The notes: generated from the letters alone by a model not told the origin. 64,000 nucleotides of DNA from Halobacterium jilantaiense (GCF_900110535.1 NZ_FOJA01000001.1:124001-188000); one strand, 5' to 3'. Shown: positions 8,522-17,900, counted from the first letter of the stretch. Numbers and translations are program-made.

Positions 8522-10360
8522 TCAGTACGAGCGGTTCTTCGGCTCGTAGGTCTGGTCGTGCCCTTCGAGCAGCACCGGCCGGTACCAGAGTTCGGGGTCG
8601 CCGTCGTTCCACGACACCATCGTGTGCTTGAGCCACTCGTCGTCCTTGCGCTCCTGGTGTTCCTTCCGCCAGTGCGCGCCACGGAACTCGTCGCGGGCGA
8701 GCGCGCCCATCGTGATGGCTTCGGCGACGTCCAGCAGATTCCGCGTCTCGATGGTGTGCTGGAGGTCCGTGTTGAACGTCCGGGACTTGTCAGCGACGTA
8801 GACGTCCTGGTAGCGCTCCCGGGCCTCTTGGATGTCTTCTAAGGCCTGTTCGAGGTTCTCCTCCTGACGGAACACGTTCACGTTCTCCGTCATCGACTGC
8901 TGGAGCTCCGCGCGCACGTCGGCGTGGTTCACGCCGTCCTCGCGCCCGAGCAGCGTCTCGATGCGCTCCTCCTCGGTGACTTCGGCGTCGGCCACGACGT
9001 CCTCCGGGGAGCGCGCGTCGACGACCGGCTCGCCGCCGTCGGCGGCCGGCTCCGCGGAGTCCACGTCCGGCGCGCCGGTCGGGACGCCGAGTTCCTCGCG
9101 TTCGAGCTCCTCGCTCGGGCCGGTCTCGATGAGCGCCTCGCCCATGTCCTCGCCCGCGGCGTGTCGGCCCGCGAGCGCGCCGAACACGATGAGCTCGGGG
9201 AGCGCGTTCCCGCCGAGGCGGTTCGCGCCGTGCAGGCTCACGCAGCCACACTCGCCGGCGGCGTACAGCCCGTCGACGCACGTCTCGCCGAACTCGTTGG
9301 TCTCGATGCCGCCCATCGCGTAGTGCTGGCCGGGCTTGACCGGCATCGGCTCCTCGAGCCCGTCGACGCCCTCGAAGTCCTCCGCGAGGTGGAGGATGTT
9401 CTCCAGGCGGTCGGTGATGCGCTCCTCGCCGAGGTGGCGCATGTCGAGGTAGACGTACTCGTCGTCGATGCCGCGGCCCTCGTTGATTTCGGTGAGTTCC
9501 GCGCGGGAGACGACGTCTCGGGACGCGAGTTCGCCGTCGTTCGTCGCGTACCCGTACTCGAACATGAAGCGCTCGCCCTCCGAGTTGTAGAGGATACCAC
9601 CTTCACCGCGCACACCCTCGCTGATGAGGACGCCCGTCGACGGGAGCGTTGTCGGGTGGAACTGAATCATCTCCATGTCCTCGATGGGGACGCCGGCGCG
9701 GTACGCCATCGCGACGCCGTCGCCCGTGTTCGCGACGGCGTTCGTCGTGTGGTCGTAGGCCTGCCCGAGCCCGCCGGTCGCGAGGATGACACCGTCGCGG
9801 GCCTTGAAGCCCGAAATCTCGCCGGACTGGACGTCCCAGGCGACGACGCCGTGGCACTCGCGGTCGTTCGGGTCCGGCTCGTCGGTGACGGCGAGGTTCG
9901 AGACGTACCACTCGTCGTACACCTCGATGCCCCGTTTCACGACCTGCTGGTACAGCGTGTGGAGCATGTGGTGGCCGGTCTCCGCGCCCGCGTACGTCGT
10001 CCGCGGGAACGACAGGCCGCCGAACGGCCGCTGGCTCACGCGGCCGTCGTCCTCTCGCGAGAACGGCATCCCCCAGTGCTCCAGCTGGATGACCTCCTCC
10101 GGAGCGGTCTTCGCGAACGTGTCGATTGCGGGGGCGTCGCCGAGGTAGTCCGACCCCTTCATCGTGTCGTACGCGTGGTCCTCCCACGAGTCTCCGTCGC
10201 GGAGCGCGGCGTTGATGCCGCCCTCCGCCGCCCCGGTGTGGCTGCGGACCGGGTGGAGCTTCGTGACGATCGCTACGTCTGCGCCCTGTTCCTGGGCGGC
10301 GATGGCCGCGCGGAGCCCCGCGCCGCCGCCGCCGACCACGATGACGTCGTGCTCGTACAT
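8522..10360 (-). CDS. sdhA: Succinate dehydrogenase flavoprotein subunit
   Basis: This 612-residue protein starts with the FAD dinucleotide fold VIVVGGGGAGLRAAIAA. The RSHTGAAEGGINAAL segment carries the His that covalently binds FAD, and FHPTTLPSTGVLISEGVRGEGG is part of the dicarboxylate site. It oxidises succinate to fumarate and passes electrons to SdhB. A roughly 50-residue acidic insert near residues 425-475 (Asp/Glu/Pro-rich) is not typical of bacterial SdhA and looks like a halophilic surface insertion. The start ATG 10360 follows the sdhB stop by one base, making it the last gene of the sdhCDBA operon. Confidence 0.96.
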   Translation of the reverse strand: MYEHDVIVVGGGGAGLRAAIAAQEQGADVAIVTKLHPVRSHTGAAEGGINAALRDGDSWEDHAYDTMKGSDYLGDAPAIDTFAKTAPEEVIQLEHWGMPFSREDDGRVSQRPFGGLSFPRTTYAGAETGHHMLHTLYQQVVKRGIEVYDEWYVSNLAVTDEPDPNDRECHGVVAWDVQSGEISGFKARDGVILATGGLGQAYDHTTNAVANTGDGVAMAYRAGVPIEDMEMIQFHPTTLPSTGVLISEGVRGEGGILYNSEGERFMFEYGYATNDGELASRDVVSRAELTEINEGRGIDDEYVYLDMRHLGEERITDRLENILHLAEDFEGVDGLEEPMPVKPGQHYAMGGIETNEFGETCVDGLYAAGECGCVSLHGANRLGGNALPELIVFGALAGRHAAGEDMGEALIETGPSEELEREELGVPTGAPDVDSAEPAADGGEPVVDARSPEDVVADAEVTEEERIETLLGREDGVNHADVRAELQQSMTENVNVFRQEENLEQALEDIQEARERYQDVYVADKSRTFNTDLQHTIETRNLLDVAEAITMGALARDEFRGAHWRKEHQERKDDEWLKHTMVSWNDGDPELWYRPVLLEGHDQTYEPKNRSY

Positions 10361-10361
10361 G

Positions 10362-11243
10362 TTACCAGAACTTCAGGTTCTCCTTGACCGCTTCTCGCTT
10401 GAGCTCCTGGATGTGCTCGGTCAGCGGGATGTCCTTCGGACAGACCTCCGTGCAGGAGAACTGCGTCTGGCAGCGCCACACGCCGTGCTCCTGCTCGATG
10501 ATCTCCAGGCGCTCCTGTCGCTTCTGCTCGCCCTCGCGCTCGTCCATGTAGAACCGGTAAGCCGCGTTGATGGCCGCCGGCCCGAGGTACTGGTTGTCCC
10601 CCGCGGCGATGTTGCAGGAGGACATACAGGCACCGCACCAGATGCAGCGCGTCGAGAGCTTGATGTTCTCGCGGTTCGACCGGTCCTGTCGCTGCTCTTC
10701 TAGCTCCCCGTCCGGCAGGTCGTCCGGGTCGAAGAACGGCTGGACGGACTCCATCTGGTCGTAGAAGTGGTCCATCTCCACCACGAGGTCTTTCACGACG
10801 TCCTGGTGGGGCAGCGGCTCGACGCGCACCGGCCACTCCAGGTCCCCCATCTGGGTCTGGCAGCCGAGGCGCTGGCTGCCGTTCACGAAGAACGCGTCCG
10901 AGCCACAGACCGCCTGCCGGCAGGAGTGCCGGAAGGTCAGACTGGAGTCGTACTCGTCGCGCGCGAAGATGAGCGCGTCCAGCACGGTCATCCCCTTCTC
11001 GAACGGGACGGTGAAGGAGTCGAAGCGCGGCTCCTCCTTGCCCTCGATCTCGGGGTCGTACCGGAAGACCTTCAGCTCGACCGTCTCGCCTTCGAACTCC
11101 GTCGCGGCCTGCGCGGCGGCCTCGTCGCGGGCCTCCGCTCGGACGCGCTTGTCGTCCATCCGGCGCTGCTGGTGGTCGGTGGTCGCCGGTGCCTCCGGCT
11201 CGGTCTCGGACTCGGTCTCGGATTCTGGTGTCTGCGTACTCAT
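10362..11243 (-). CDS. sdhB: Succinate dehydrogenase iron-sulfur subunit
   Basis: This 293-residue protein holds three cluster motifs. The [2Fe-2S] site is SCRQAVCGSDAFFVNG ending RLGC, with Asp in place of the third Cys as in several bacterial SdhB proteins. The second site is CIWCGACMSSC and the third CQTQFSCTEVCP followed by KDIPLTEHI. The first 60 residues form an acidic N-terminal extension (Glu/Thr/Ser-rich) absent from bacterial SdhB. It carries electrons from SdhA to the membrane quinone site. It is packed between sdhD (1-base gap) and sdhA. Confidence 0.96.
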   Translation of the reverse strand: MSTQTPESETESETEPEAPATTDHQQRRMDDKRVRAEARDEAAAQAATEFEGETVELKVFRYDPEIEGKEEPRFDSFTVPFEKGMTVLDALIFARDEYDSSLTFRHSCRQAVCGSDAFFVNGSQRLGCQTQMGDLEWPVRVEPLPHQDVVKDLVVEMDHFYDQMESVQPFFDPDDLPDGELEEQRQDRSNRENIKLSTRCIWCGACMSSCNIAAGDNQYLGPAAINAAYRFYMDEREGEQKRQERLEIIEQEHGVWRCQTQFSCTEVCPKDIPLTEHIQELKREAVKENLKFW

Positions 11244-11244
11244 A

Positions 11245-11607
11245 TTAGAACCCCGCGAGCGCGTTCGCCACGCGGACGCCCTGGACGACCAGCAGGATGC
11301 CGGCCACTCCCAGAACGAGCTGCGCGGCCCGCTTCGCTTTCCCGTCGATACCCTGGTTCACCAGCGCGTTGTAGACGCCGTTCACGCCGTGGAACGTCGC
11401 CGTCACGAGGAACAGAATCATCGTGACGTAGTAGCCCAGGCTCTCCATGCGGACCTGGCTGCCCGCGAAGTCGATCTCGTAGGCGTGGTGGACGAAGTGC
11501 AGATTGAAGAAGTGGAACGCCAGCACGACTACGAGGAACGCCGCGGTGAGCCGCTGCAGCAGCCACGTCGTCGACCCCGACCGGAACGAGGAGTAGCGCT
11601 CAGCCAT
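11245..11607 (-). CDS. sdhD: Succinate dehydrogenase membrane subunit
   Basis: This 120-residue membrane protein has three hydrophobic helices: LTAAFLVVVLAFHFFNLHFVHH, LGYYVTMILFLVTATFHGVNGVYNAL and AAQLVLGVAGILLVVQGVRVA. His residues in the first and second helices could serve haem or quinone sites. Identity rests on its place between sdhC and sdhB and on the paired membrane anchor design. ATG 11607 is separated by one base from the sdhC stop; an extension to 11640 would overlap sdhC and is not used. Confidence 0.88.
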   Translation of the reverse strand: MAERYSSFRSGSTTWLLQRLTAAFLVVVLAFHFFNLHFVHHAYEIDFAGSQVRMESLGYYVTMILFLVTATFHGVNGVYNALVNQGIDGKAKRAAQLVLGVAGILLVVQGVRVANALAGF

Positions 11608-11608
11608 G

Positions 11609-12001
11609 TTAGAACGCCCCCGCGAGGAAGGTCGGGACACTGGCGACGACGATTACGCCCGTCAACACCAGCGACGCGTAGAAACTCTTGTCCTGTGCCT
11701 CCAGCCCCACGCCGAGGTCCACGAACAGCAGCCGGATGCCGTTCAGGATGTGGAAGACGGCCACCGCCAGCAGCCCCACCTCGAGGAGTCGGACCACGGC
11801 GAGGCTCTCCAGCCCGCTCAGCGTGTTGTTGTACGTCTGTGCCCCCTGAAGCGACGTGCTCAGGACCGAGATGTGGGTGAACAGGTAGCCGACGAGAACC
11901 CACCCCGTGAACTTGTGAAACACCCAGGCCCACATACCGGCGGAGAATTCGGTCCACCGGCCGAAATCCTCCACGAGGCCTCGGTCATACGACTCGCTCA
12001 T
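11609..12001 (-). CDS. sdhC: Succinate dehydrogenase cytochrome b556 subunit
   Basis: This 130-residue protein has three membrane helices. The first segment, [22 protein letters not shown], matches the SdhC motif with the conserved H...TG and a second His for haem b ligation. The later [16 protein letters not shown] is the typical second-helix signature. With SdhD it anchors SdhAB and forms the quinone site. It is the first gene of the operon. Upstream, a TAGTAACTTCTATG-like element around 12030-12045 on this strand may be the operon promoter, about 30 nt before the ATG. Confidence 0.92.
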   Translation of the reverse strand: MSESYDRGLVEDFGRWTEFSAGMWAWVFHKFTGWVLVGYLFTHISVLSTSLQGAQTYNNTLSGLESLAVVRLLEVGLLAVAVFHILNGIRLLFVDLGVGLEAQDKSFYASLVLTGVIVVASVPTFLAGAF

Positions 12002-12054
12002 ACCAAGTGGATGGTCAGGCCCGGCCGCACATAGAAGTTACTACACGCTCGGCG

Positions 12055-13077
12055 TCAGCCCGGGCCTGCCGGCATCGTTCCCGAGCGGTCGTGCCGGATG
12101 GCCCGCAGCGTCGGGTCCTCCAGTTCCACGAGGTGACAGAGCGGGTTCCCCGGATACACGAGCGGATTCTCCAGCGCGCCGACGAGCAGCCCGGTGAACG
12201 GCGCTTCGACCGTCACGACGTCGGTCTTGAACGGGTTCGTGATGGTGCAGACCCGGTCGCCTTCCTCGACGAGGGACCCGCGGCGGACGTGCATCTCGAC
12301 GAGGCCGCCGACGTCCGCGCGCAGCCACGTCTTCTCGTCGCTGGAGACGATGGTCCGCCAACCCGGCCAGTCCACGGGCTCGGCCGGGTAGAACTCGTAC
12401 TCGGCGAGCACGCTCGCGACGCCGTCGATGGCGCGGTCGATGAGTTTGCGCTGGAATCGGTGGGCCTCCCCCATCTCGACAGTAATCGTGGGGACGCCGG
12501 TGCGCGTGGCTTCCCGGCGGAGCGTGCCCTCGGAGCCCGCCGTGTCGATGACGACGTTCGACCCGAACGACCGGGCGAGCCGGTCGACGCCGGGGTCGTC
12601 CATCTCCGCGCGGACGTGCAGGATGTTCGTGCGACCCCGCGTGGAGGTGTGAAAGTCGATGCCGACGTCGCAGGGCTCGATGAAGTTCTCGAACAGCCGC
12701 TTCGCGATGCGCTGAGAGCTCGTCGAGCCGCTGCGGCCCGGGAACGACCGGTTCAGGTCGCGGTCGTAGACGGGGAGGTAGCGCTGCTGGGCCATGAACG
12801 CGGGGACGTTCACGACCGGCATGCAGACGAGCGTGCCGTGGAGGTTGCCGTGCGGCCAGTCGTGGGCGACCTCCCGCACCACCTCGATGCCGTTCAGCTC
12901 GTCGCCGTGGATGGCGGCCGAGAGGAATACCGTCGGCCCGTCGTGCTCGCCGTTGATAATGGAGACGGGCACCCGGACCGGGTCGCCGAGGTACGTCTCA
13001 CTCACCGTGAACCGGATGTCGGCGCGCTCCCCCGGTTCGACGCGCCCGTCCTCGTACGTGAACGCCCCGTCGGTCAT
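12055..13077 (-). CDS. Succinylglutamate desuccinylase/aspartoacylase-type deacylase, long form
   Basis: This 340-residue protein has M14 zinc motifs: LSAAIHGDELNG (HxxE), DLNRSFPGRSGS and GIDFHTSTRG with the third ligand. After about residue 250 a beta-rich segment (TWLRADVGGLVEMHVRRGSLVEEGDRVCTITNPF) resembles a biotinyl/lipoyl-like hairpin domain seen in long AstE-like proteins. It probably hydrolyses an N-acyl amino acid or peptide. It is divergent from the RimK-protease fusion gene with a 102-base shared promoter gap. That pairing of deacylase with RimK-like ligase suggests a common pathway; this is inference. ATG 13077 was preferred to an in-frame start at 13104 because the extension is Arg-rich. 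Confidence 0.85.
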   Translation of the reverse strand: MTDGAFTYEDGRVEPGERADIRFTVSETYLGDPVRVPVSIINGEHDGPTVFLSAAIHGDELNGIEVVREVAHDWPHGNLHGTLVCMPVVNVPAFMAQQRYLPVYDRDLNRSFPGRSGSTSSQRIAKRLFENFIEPCDVGIDFHTSTRGRTNILHVRAEMDDPGVDRLARSFGSNVVIDTAGSEGTLRREATRTGVPTITVEMGEAHRFQRKLIDRAIDGVASVLAEYEFYPAEPVDWPGWRTIVSSDEKTWLRADVGGLVEMHVRRGSLVEEGDRVCTITNPFKTDVVTVEAPFTGLLVGALENPLVYPGNPLCHLVELEDPTLRAIRHDRSGTMPAGPG

Positions 13078-13179
13078 GCACCGGCGTTGGGTGTCGACAC
13101 GCAAAAAGGAGTTGTCGCGGGCCGCGACACCACCGGCTCACCGGCACCATTTTGCCAGTGCCACGCGACAATCACGACA

Positions 13180-14514
13180 ATGGACGAACCTGTCTCTGTG
13201 GGCGTACTCAGTCTCCACAACAGCAAGGAGACGAAAGCCATCGTGAACGCCGTCGACGACCTCGGCCACGACGGCGTCTGGCTGCGCGAGGACAACCTCG
13301 CGGTGGACATCGAGGACGGCCACGTCACCCTCGACCCGGACGTCGACGTCGTCGCGAACCGTCTGCTGCTGTCGAAGACCGAGCAGCCCGCCGAACTGCT
13401 CGGGCTGGCGCTCTCGCTGAGCCGGCTGCGGCCGACGCTGAACCGCCCGGAGAACGTCCTCACGGCGTTCCACAAGTTCGCGACCGCGACCGCGATTGCC
13501 GGCTCCGACGTTCAGCTGCCGGACGCCACGCTGGCGCTGGACGCCGACCGGCTGAACGACGAGAAAGCGAAGTACGGCGACGAAGTCGTCTACAAGACCG
13601 CCATCGGCACGCACGGCGGCGGTACGTGGAAGATTAGCGCCGACGAGCGCGTGAATCCGCGCGTCGGCGACCGGTTTGCGTTCCTCCAGGAGCTCGTCGA
13701 CCGCGACGAGGGCCGCCACCGCGACCTCCGCGTGTACGTCGTCGACGACGTCATCGTCGGGACGATGCGCCGGTACGCGCCCGACAACGACTGGCGGACG
13801 AACGTCGCGCTCGGCGGTGCCGTCGAGGGCGTCGACGACCTCCCCGAGGCGGCCGCCGACATGGCGCTGGAGGCCGCCGACCTCGTCGGCCTGGACTACG
13901 CTGGCGTGGACCTCGTGGAGGGCGACGACGGCTGGCACCTCCTCGAAGTCAACCCCACGGCGGGGTTCAAGGGGCTGTTCGAGGCGACGGGCGTGAGTCC
14001 CGCGCCGCACATCGCCAAACTCGCTATCGAGACGGGCGGCGGCGAGGTCGACGACGACGCCGTCCAGCGGGTCGCGCGTACGCTCGACGACTCCACGCCG
14101 GAGCACGCCGCGGGCACCCCGCGGATGCGGGGCGGCGAGGAGACGTCCGTCGTCGGCTACACGGAGGAGGTGCTCGTCTCGGGCACCAGCGGCACCGAGC
14201 GCGTCGTCGCGAAGTCCGACACGGGTGCGTCCCGGACGAGCATCGACACCCGGCTCGCCGCCGAAATCGGCGCTGGCCCTATCAAGTCGATGACGAAGGT
14301 GCGCTCGGGGAGCGTGAAGTCCGGGAAGGCCCGCCCGGTCGTCGACATCGTGGTCGGGCTGGCGGGCGACCGCCACACGGTCGCGGCGTCTCTCGAGGAC
14401 CGCGGCCACATGGACTACCCGCTCCTGCTCGGGCGGGACATCCTCCAGCACTACCAGGTGGACGTCCGCCGCCGCATCGACGGCGACGAACCGAGCGACG
14501 ACGAAGAAGAGTAG
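13180..14514 (+). CDS. RimK-type ATP-grasp ligase fused to RimB-type retropepsin-like protease
   Basis: This 444-residue protein has two domains. Residues 1-290 are an ATP-grasp ligase: a RimK-like N domain, then VVYKTAIGTHGGGTWKI, FLQELVDRDE with RDLRVYVVDDVIVGTM, and the Mg-binding YAGVDLVEGDDGWHLLEVNPTAGFKG. Residues 330-430 carry AKSDTGASRTSIDTRLAAEIG and YPLLLGRDIL, the DTGA active-site motif and hydrophobic-Gly pair of the zinc-protease/RimB family, which behaves as a retropepsin-like endopeptidase. RimK adds glutamate residues to a protein C terminus, and RimB trims or removes them. Having both in one chain implies a self-contained modifying and editing enzyme. The natural substrate is not visible from the sequence. 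ATG 13180 is preferred. Confidence 0.88.
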   Translation: MDEPVSVGVLSLHNSKETKAIVNAVDDLGHDGVWLREDNLAVDIEDGHVTLDPDVDVVANRLLLSKTEQPAELLGLALSLSRLRPTLNRPENVLTAFHKFATATAIAGSDVQLPDATLALDADRLNDEKAKYGDEVVYKTAIGTHGGGTWKISADERVNPRVGDRFAFLQELVDRDEGRHRDLRVYVVDDVIVGTMRRYAPDNDWRTNVALGGAVEGVDDLPEAAADMALEAADLVGLDYAGVDLVEGDDGWHLLEVNPTAGFKGLFEATGVSPAPHIAKLAIETGGGEVDDDAVQRVARTLDDSTPEHAAGTPRMRGGEETSVVGYTEEVLVSGTSGTERVVAKSDTGASRTSIDTRLAAEIGAGPIKSMTKVRSGSVKSGKARPVVDIVVGLAGDRHTVAASLEDRGHMDYPLLLGRDILQHYQVDVRRRIDGDEPSDDEEE

Positions 14515-14523
14515 AGCGCCCCG

Positions 14524-15099
14524 CTACCCCTCGTACGCCCGCCAGACGTACAGCGCCGCGTACGACCGGTACGGCTGCCAGCGCTCCGCGATGTCCCGCA
14601 TCTCGGCGCGTGTCGTGCCTTCCCCGAACAGTGACTGCATCCCCTTCCGGATGCCGAGGTCGCCGACCGGGAAGACGTCCTCGCGGCCGAGGCCGAACAT
14701 GAGGAACATGTCCGCCGTCCACGGGCCGACACCGGAGATGGACGTGAGTTCGTCGCGGACGGCGTCGTCGGTCAGGTCGCGGAAGTAGTCGTGGTCGTAG
14801 CCGCGCTCGGTGAACGCCTCGGCGACGTTCCGCACGTACTCGGTCTTCTGGCTGGAGAGCCCCGCGTCCCGGAGGACGGCAGGGTCGGCGGCCGCCATCG
14901 CTTCCGGGGTCGCCTCGACGGCGTCGAACAGCCGCTGTTCGATGGCGTCCGCGGCGTCCATCGACACCTGCTGGCGGACGATAGAGACGACGAGTCGCTC
15001 GAAGGGGTCCGCGTGGGGTTCGACGACGAGCGCCCCGTGCTCGTCGACCAGCGGCCCAAGGTCGGGATCGTCGCGCAGGAGTTCGTGTGGGTCGCTCAC
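14524..15099 (-). CDS. DNA-3-methyladenine glycosylase II-like (HhH-GPD)
   Basis: This 191-residue protein has the HhH-GPD fold: SIVRQQVSMDAADAIEQRL at the N side, then LTSISGVGPWTADMFLMFGLGREDVFPVGDLGI, where the hairpin (GVGPWTA) is followed by the catalytic Asp in PVGD. The YAALYVWRAYEG ending is typical of AlkA-type enzymes. It excises alkylated purines in base-excision repair. GTG 15099 gives a normal N terminus; upstream in-frame sequence is Ser/Arg-rich and would be unusual here. It converges with the RimK fusion gene. Confidence 0.88.
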   Translation of the reverse strand: MSDPHELLRDDPDLGPLVDEHGALVVEPHADPFERLVVSIVRQQVSMDAADAIEQRLFDAVEATPEAMAAADPAVLRDAGLSSQKTEYVRNVAEAFTERGYDHDYFRDLTDDAVRDELTSISGVGPWTADMFLMFGLGREDVFPVGDLGIRKGMQSLFGEGTTRAEMRDIAERWQPYRSYAALYVWRAYEG

Positions 15100-15124
15100 G
15101 CCGCCAGACAGGACTCGGAGAGAA

Positions 15125-15601
15125 CTACCTGTTGCGGTCCGCGACGAGCACGCCGGCGAGTGCGGCGACGCCCGCGTGTACCGTCGGTGGGGCGAACGAT
15201 GCGGCGATGAAGCCGACTGACCTCCAGTTCGTCGGGACGGTCGCAGCGTCGGGGAAGACGACACTGGCGACCCATATTCCCGCGGCCAGGCCGAGGACTA
15301 CGGCGACGCTGAACGCTACCATCGGCAGTCCCAGAGCGCCGTTCGGGCTGCGGTTTCCGAGGACGTAGCCAGCGCCGACCGCCGCGCCCGGAATAACGAC
15401 CAGCGGCAGTAGCGTGACGACGATGGCCGAGTTCTCCATCCCTAGTGGGCCGCCACCGAGGGGTGAGACGATGTCGAGCAGCGCGACGCGAAAGGGATTG
15501 TAGACGAGGCCGATGACGAACCCGGCCACGAGAGACGTGTTGCTTCGGGTCACGCCTCCGCCTGTCTGAGGGAGTAGGAAGTATCTTCTGTTTGAACTCA
15601 T
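15125..15601 (-). CDS. Hypothetical four-helix membrane protein
   Basis: This 158-residue hydrophobic protein has about four predicted membrane helices: SLVAGFVIGLVYNPF, AIVVTLLPLVVIPGAAVGAGYVLG, LPMVAFSVAVVLGLAAGIWVASVVF and FAPPTVHAGVAALAGVLVA. No family was recognised. It starts at ATG 15601, though GTG 15 codons later (VTRSNTS) is also plausible. It lies 25 bases upstream of the glycosylase gene on the same strand, so they may share a transcript. Confidence 0.65.
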   Translation of the reverse strand: MSSNRRYFLLPQTGGGVTRSNTSLVAGFVIGLVYNPFRVALLDIVSPLGGGPLGMENSAIVVTLLPLVVIPGAAVGAGYVLGNRSPNGALGLPMVAFSVAVVLGLAAGIWVASVVFPDAATVPTNWRSVGFIAASFAPPTVHAGVAALAGVLVADRNR

Positions 15602-15769
15602 CGGACGTGCAGAATTCTGCTCGGGCGCTCCGACGCGGTGCGCCTGACGGACGAACGCTGTGGCTGTCGGCCAGCGGCCGTCTCCGCAGTTCCACGCGTG
15701 TAAACGCGTTTCCGGTTGTCAGCCCGCGAGAGGGAAAGTTTGAACGGGGCAGCCGGTGACTCTTCGCCC

Positions 15770-17743
15770 ATGGACGTAGACGACATCGACACGATTGCAG
15801 TGCTCGGCGCTGGCAACATGGGCCACGGCATCGCGGAGGTCGCGGCCATGGCCGGCTTCGACGTCCACCTCCGGGACATCAACGAGGAGTTCGTGCAGAA
15901 CGGCTACGACCAGATCGAGTGGTCGCTCGGCAAGCTCGCCGAGAACGACCAGCTCTCCGAGGCGGAAGCCGACGCCGCACTCGACCGCGTCGAGGCGTAC
16001 GTAGACCTCGAAGCGGCCGTCGAGGACGTCGACTTCGTCATCGAAGCGGTCCCCGAGAAGATGGAGATCAAGGAGGACGTGTACACGGACCTCGAAGCGG
16101 CCGCGCCCGAGGACGCCGTGTTCGCGACGAACACGTCCAGCCTCTCCATCACCGACCTCTCCGAGTTCACCGAGCGCCCCGAGCGCTTCTGCGGGATGCA
16201 CTTCTTCAACCCGCCGGTCCGGATGCAGCTCGTCGAGGTCATCTCCGGCGGGCACACCGACGACGAGGTGCTCGACCTCACCGAGGACCTCGCGGAGGAG
16301 ATGGGGAAGACGCCCGTCCGCGTCCGCAAGGATTCGCCGGGCTTCATCGTCAACCGCATCCTCGTCCCGCTCCTGAACGAGGCTGCGTGGCTCGTCCACG
16401 ACGACGTCGCCACCATCGCCGAAGTCGACTCCACGACGAAGTACGACCTCGGGCTGCCGATGGGTGCCTTCGAGCTCGCCGACCAGGTCGGCATCGACGT
16501 CTCACTGGACGTCCTCGACTACATGCAGGACGTGCTCGGTGACACCTACGAGCCGTGCCCGCTGCTCGTCGAGAAGGTCGAGGCCGAAGACCTCGGGAAG
16601 AAGTCCGGAGCCGGCTTCTACGACTACGAGAACGGCGGCGCAGACGTCCCGACGGACGAGATTCGTCAGGACGTCGCCGACCGCCTCACGGCCGTGATGG
16701 CCAACGAGGTCGCGAAGCTCGTCGGCGGCGACGTCGCGGACCCCGCGGAAATCGACGAGGCAGTGATGCTCGGCGCGGGCTACCCCGACGGCCCCGCGAA
16801 GATGGCCGACGCGGCCGGGCTCGCGCACCTCCACGAGACGCTCGTCGACGCCCACGAGGCCAGCGACCACCCCCGCTACGAGCCCGCCGAGACGCTCGCC
16901 GAGATGGCCGAGTCCGACGAGACGTTCCACGGGAGCGGCGACGAGGACGCCGGTGACGGCCGCGACTTCGACGCTGTCACCGTCACGGTCGACGGCAACG
17001 TCGGGCACATCGAACTCGACCGCCCGCACCGCATGAACACCATCAGCGGCGAACTGCTCGACGACCTCTCCGACGCCATCGACGTGGTCGCCGACGACGA
17101 GGACGTTCGCGCGATTCTGCTGACGGGTGCCGGCGACAAGGCGTTCTCCGCGGGAGCCGACGTCACCTCGATGGCCGGCAACGCCGACCCCGTCGACGCC
17201 GTCGAGCTCTCCCGGAAGGGCCAGCAGACGTTCGGCAAGCTCGAAGCGGCCGACGAGCCCGTACTCGCCGCCATCGACGGCTACTGTCTCGGCGGCGGGA
17301 TGGAGATGGCGACGTGCGCCGACATGCGTCTCGCGACCGAACGCAGCGAACTCGGGCAGCCCGAGCACGACCTCGGCCTCCTCCCGGGCTGGGGCGGCAC
17401 GCAGCGCCTGAAGAACATCGTCGGTGAGGGCCGCGCGAAGGAGATTATCTTCACCGCCGACCGCTTCGACCCCGAGACGATGGCCGACTACGGCTTCATC
17501 AACGAGGTTGTCGCCAACGACGAGTTCGAGGACCGCGCGTGGGAACTCGCCCGCGACCTCGCCGCCGGCCCGCCCATCGCCATGAAGTACACGAAGCGCG
17601 CGATGCTCGCCGGCCGCGACGACACCGACGCCGGCCTCCAAGTCGAAGCGCAGTCCTTCGGCCAGCTGATGAACACGCAGGACCTCATGGAGGGCGTCAG
17701 CGCGTTCTCCGCGGACCGCGACCCCGACTTCCAGGGCGAGTAA
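15770..17743 (+). CDS. 3-hydroxyacyl-CoA dehydrogenase/enoyl-CoA hydratase fusion
   Basis: This 657-residue protein has its two beta-oxidation domains in the order opposite to bacterial FadB. Residues 1-290 are 3-hydroxyacyl-CoA dehydrogenase: the NAD site VLGAGNMGHGIAEVAAMAG, then SSLSITDLSEF, MHFFNPPVRMQLVEV and DSPGFIVNRIL. After a second 3HCDH lobe and an acidic linker near residue 400, residues 405-657 are crotonase: HIELDRPHRMNTIS, the oxyanion loop KAFSAGADVTSMAG, and GYCLGGGMEMATCADMRLA with LLPGWGGTQRL. It hydrates enoyl-CoA and oxidises the hydroxyacyl product. This domain order is known in archaea. Together with the acyl-CoA ligases in the window it points to fatty-acid or branched-chain degradation. 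Confidence 0.95.
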   Translation: MDVDDIDTIAVLGAGNMGHGIAEVAAMAGFDVHLRDINEEFVQNGYDQIEWSLGKLAENDQLSEAEADAALDRVEAYVDLEAAVEDVDFVIEAVPEKMEIKEDVYTDLEAAAPEDAVFATNTSSLSITDLSEFTERPERFCGMHFFNPPVRMQLVEVISGGHTDDEVLDLTEDLAEEMGKTPVRVRKDSPGFIVNRILVPLLNEAAWLVHDDVATIAEVDSTTKYDLGLPMGAFELADQVGIDVSLDVLDYMQDVLGDTYEPCPLLVEKVEAEDLGKKSGAGFYDYENGGADVPTDEIRQDVADRLTAVMANEVAKLVGGDVADPAEIDEAVMLGAGYPDGPAKMADAAGLAHLHETLVDAHEASDHPRYEPAETLAEMAESDETFHGSGDEDAGDGRDFDAVTVTVDGNVGHIELDRPHRMNTISGELLDDLSDAIDVVADDEDVRAILLTGAGDKAFSAGADVTSMAGNADPVDAVELSRKGQQTFGKLEAADEPVLAAIDGYCLGGGMEMATCADMRLATERSELGQPEHDLGLLPGWGGTQRLKNIVGEGRAKEIIFTADRFDPETMADYGFINEVVANDEFEDRAWELARDLAAGPPIAMKYTKRAMLAGRDDTDAGLQVEAQSFGQLMNTQDLMEGVSAFSADRDPDFQGE

Positions 17744-17900
17744 CGCCACGACCACCACCCGGTCTACCGCCGTCCGCAACCCCCCGATTCCGCGACGCTT
17801 CTCCTTCCCCCGACTGTCCGCAGTCCGGCGAAACCCAACGAATCACGCCGGAGCAGCGGATGCATGACAGATGCTCTCCCGACGGTTCCGATTGGAGAGA

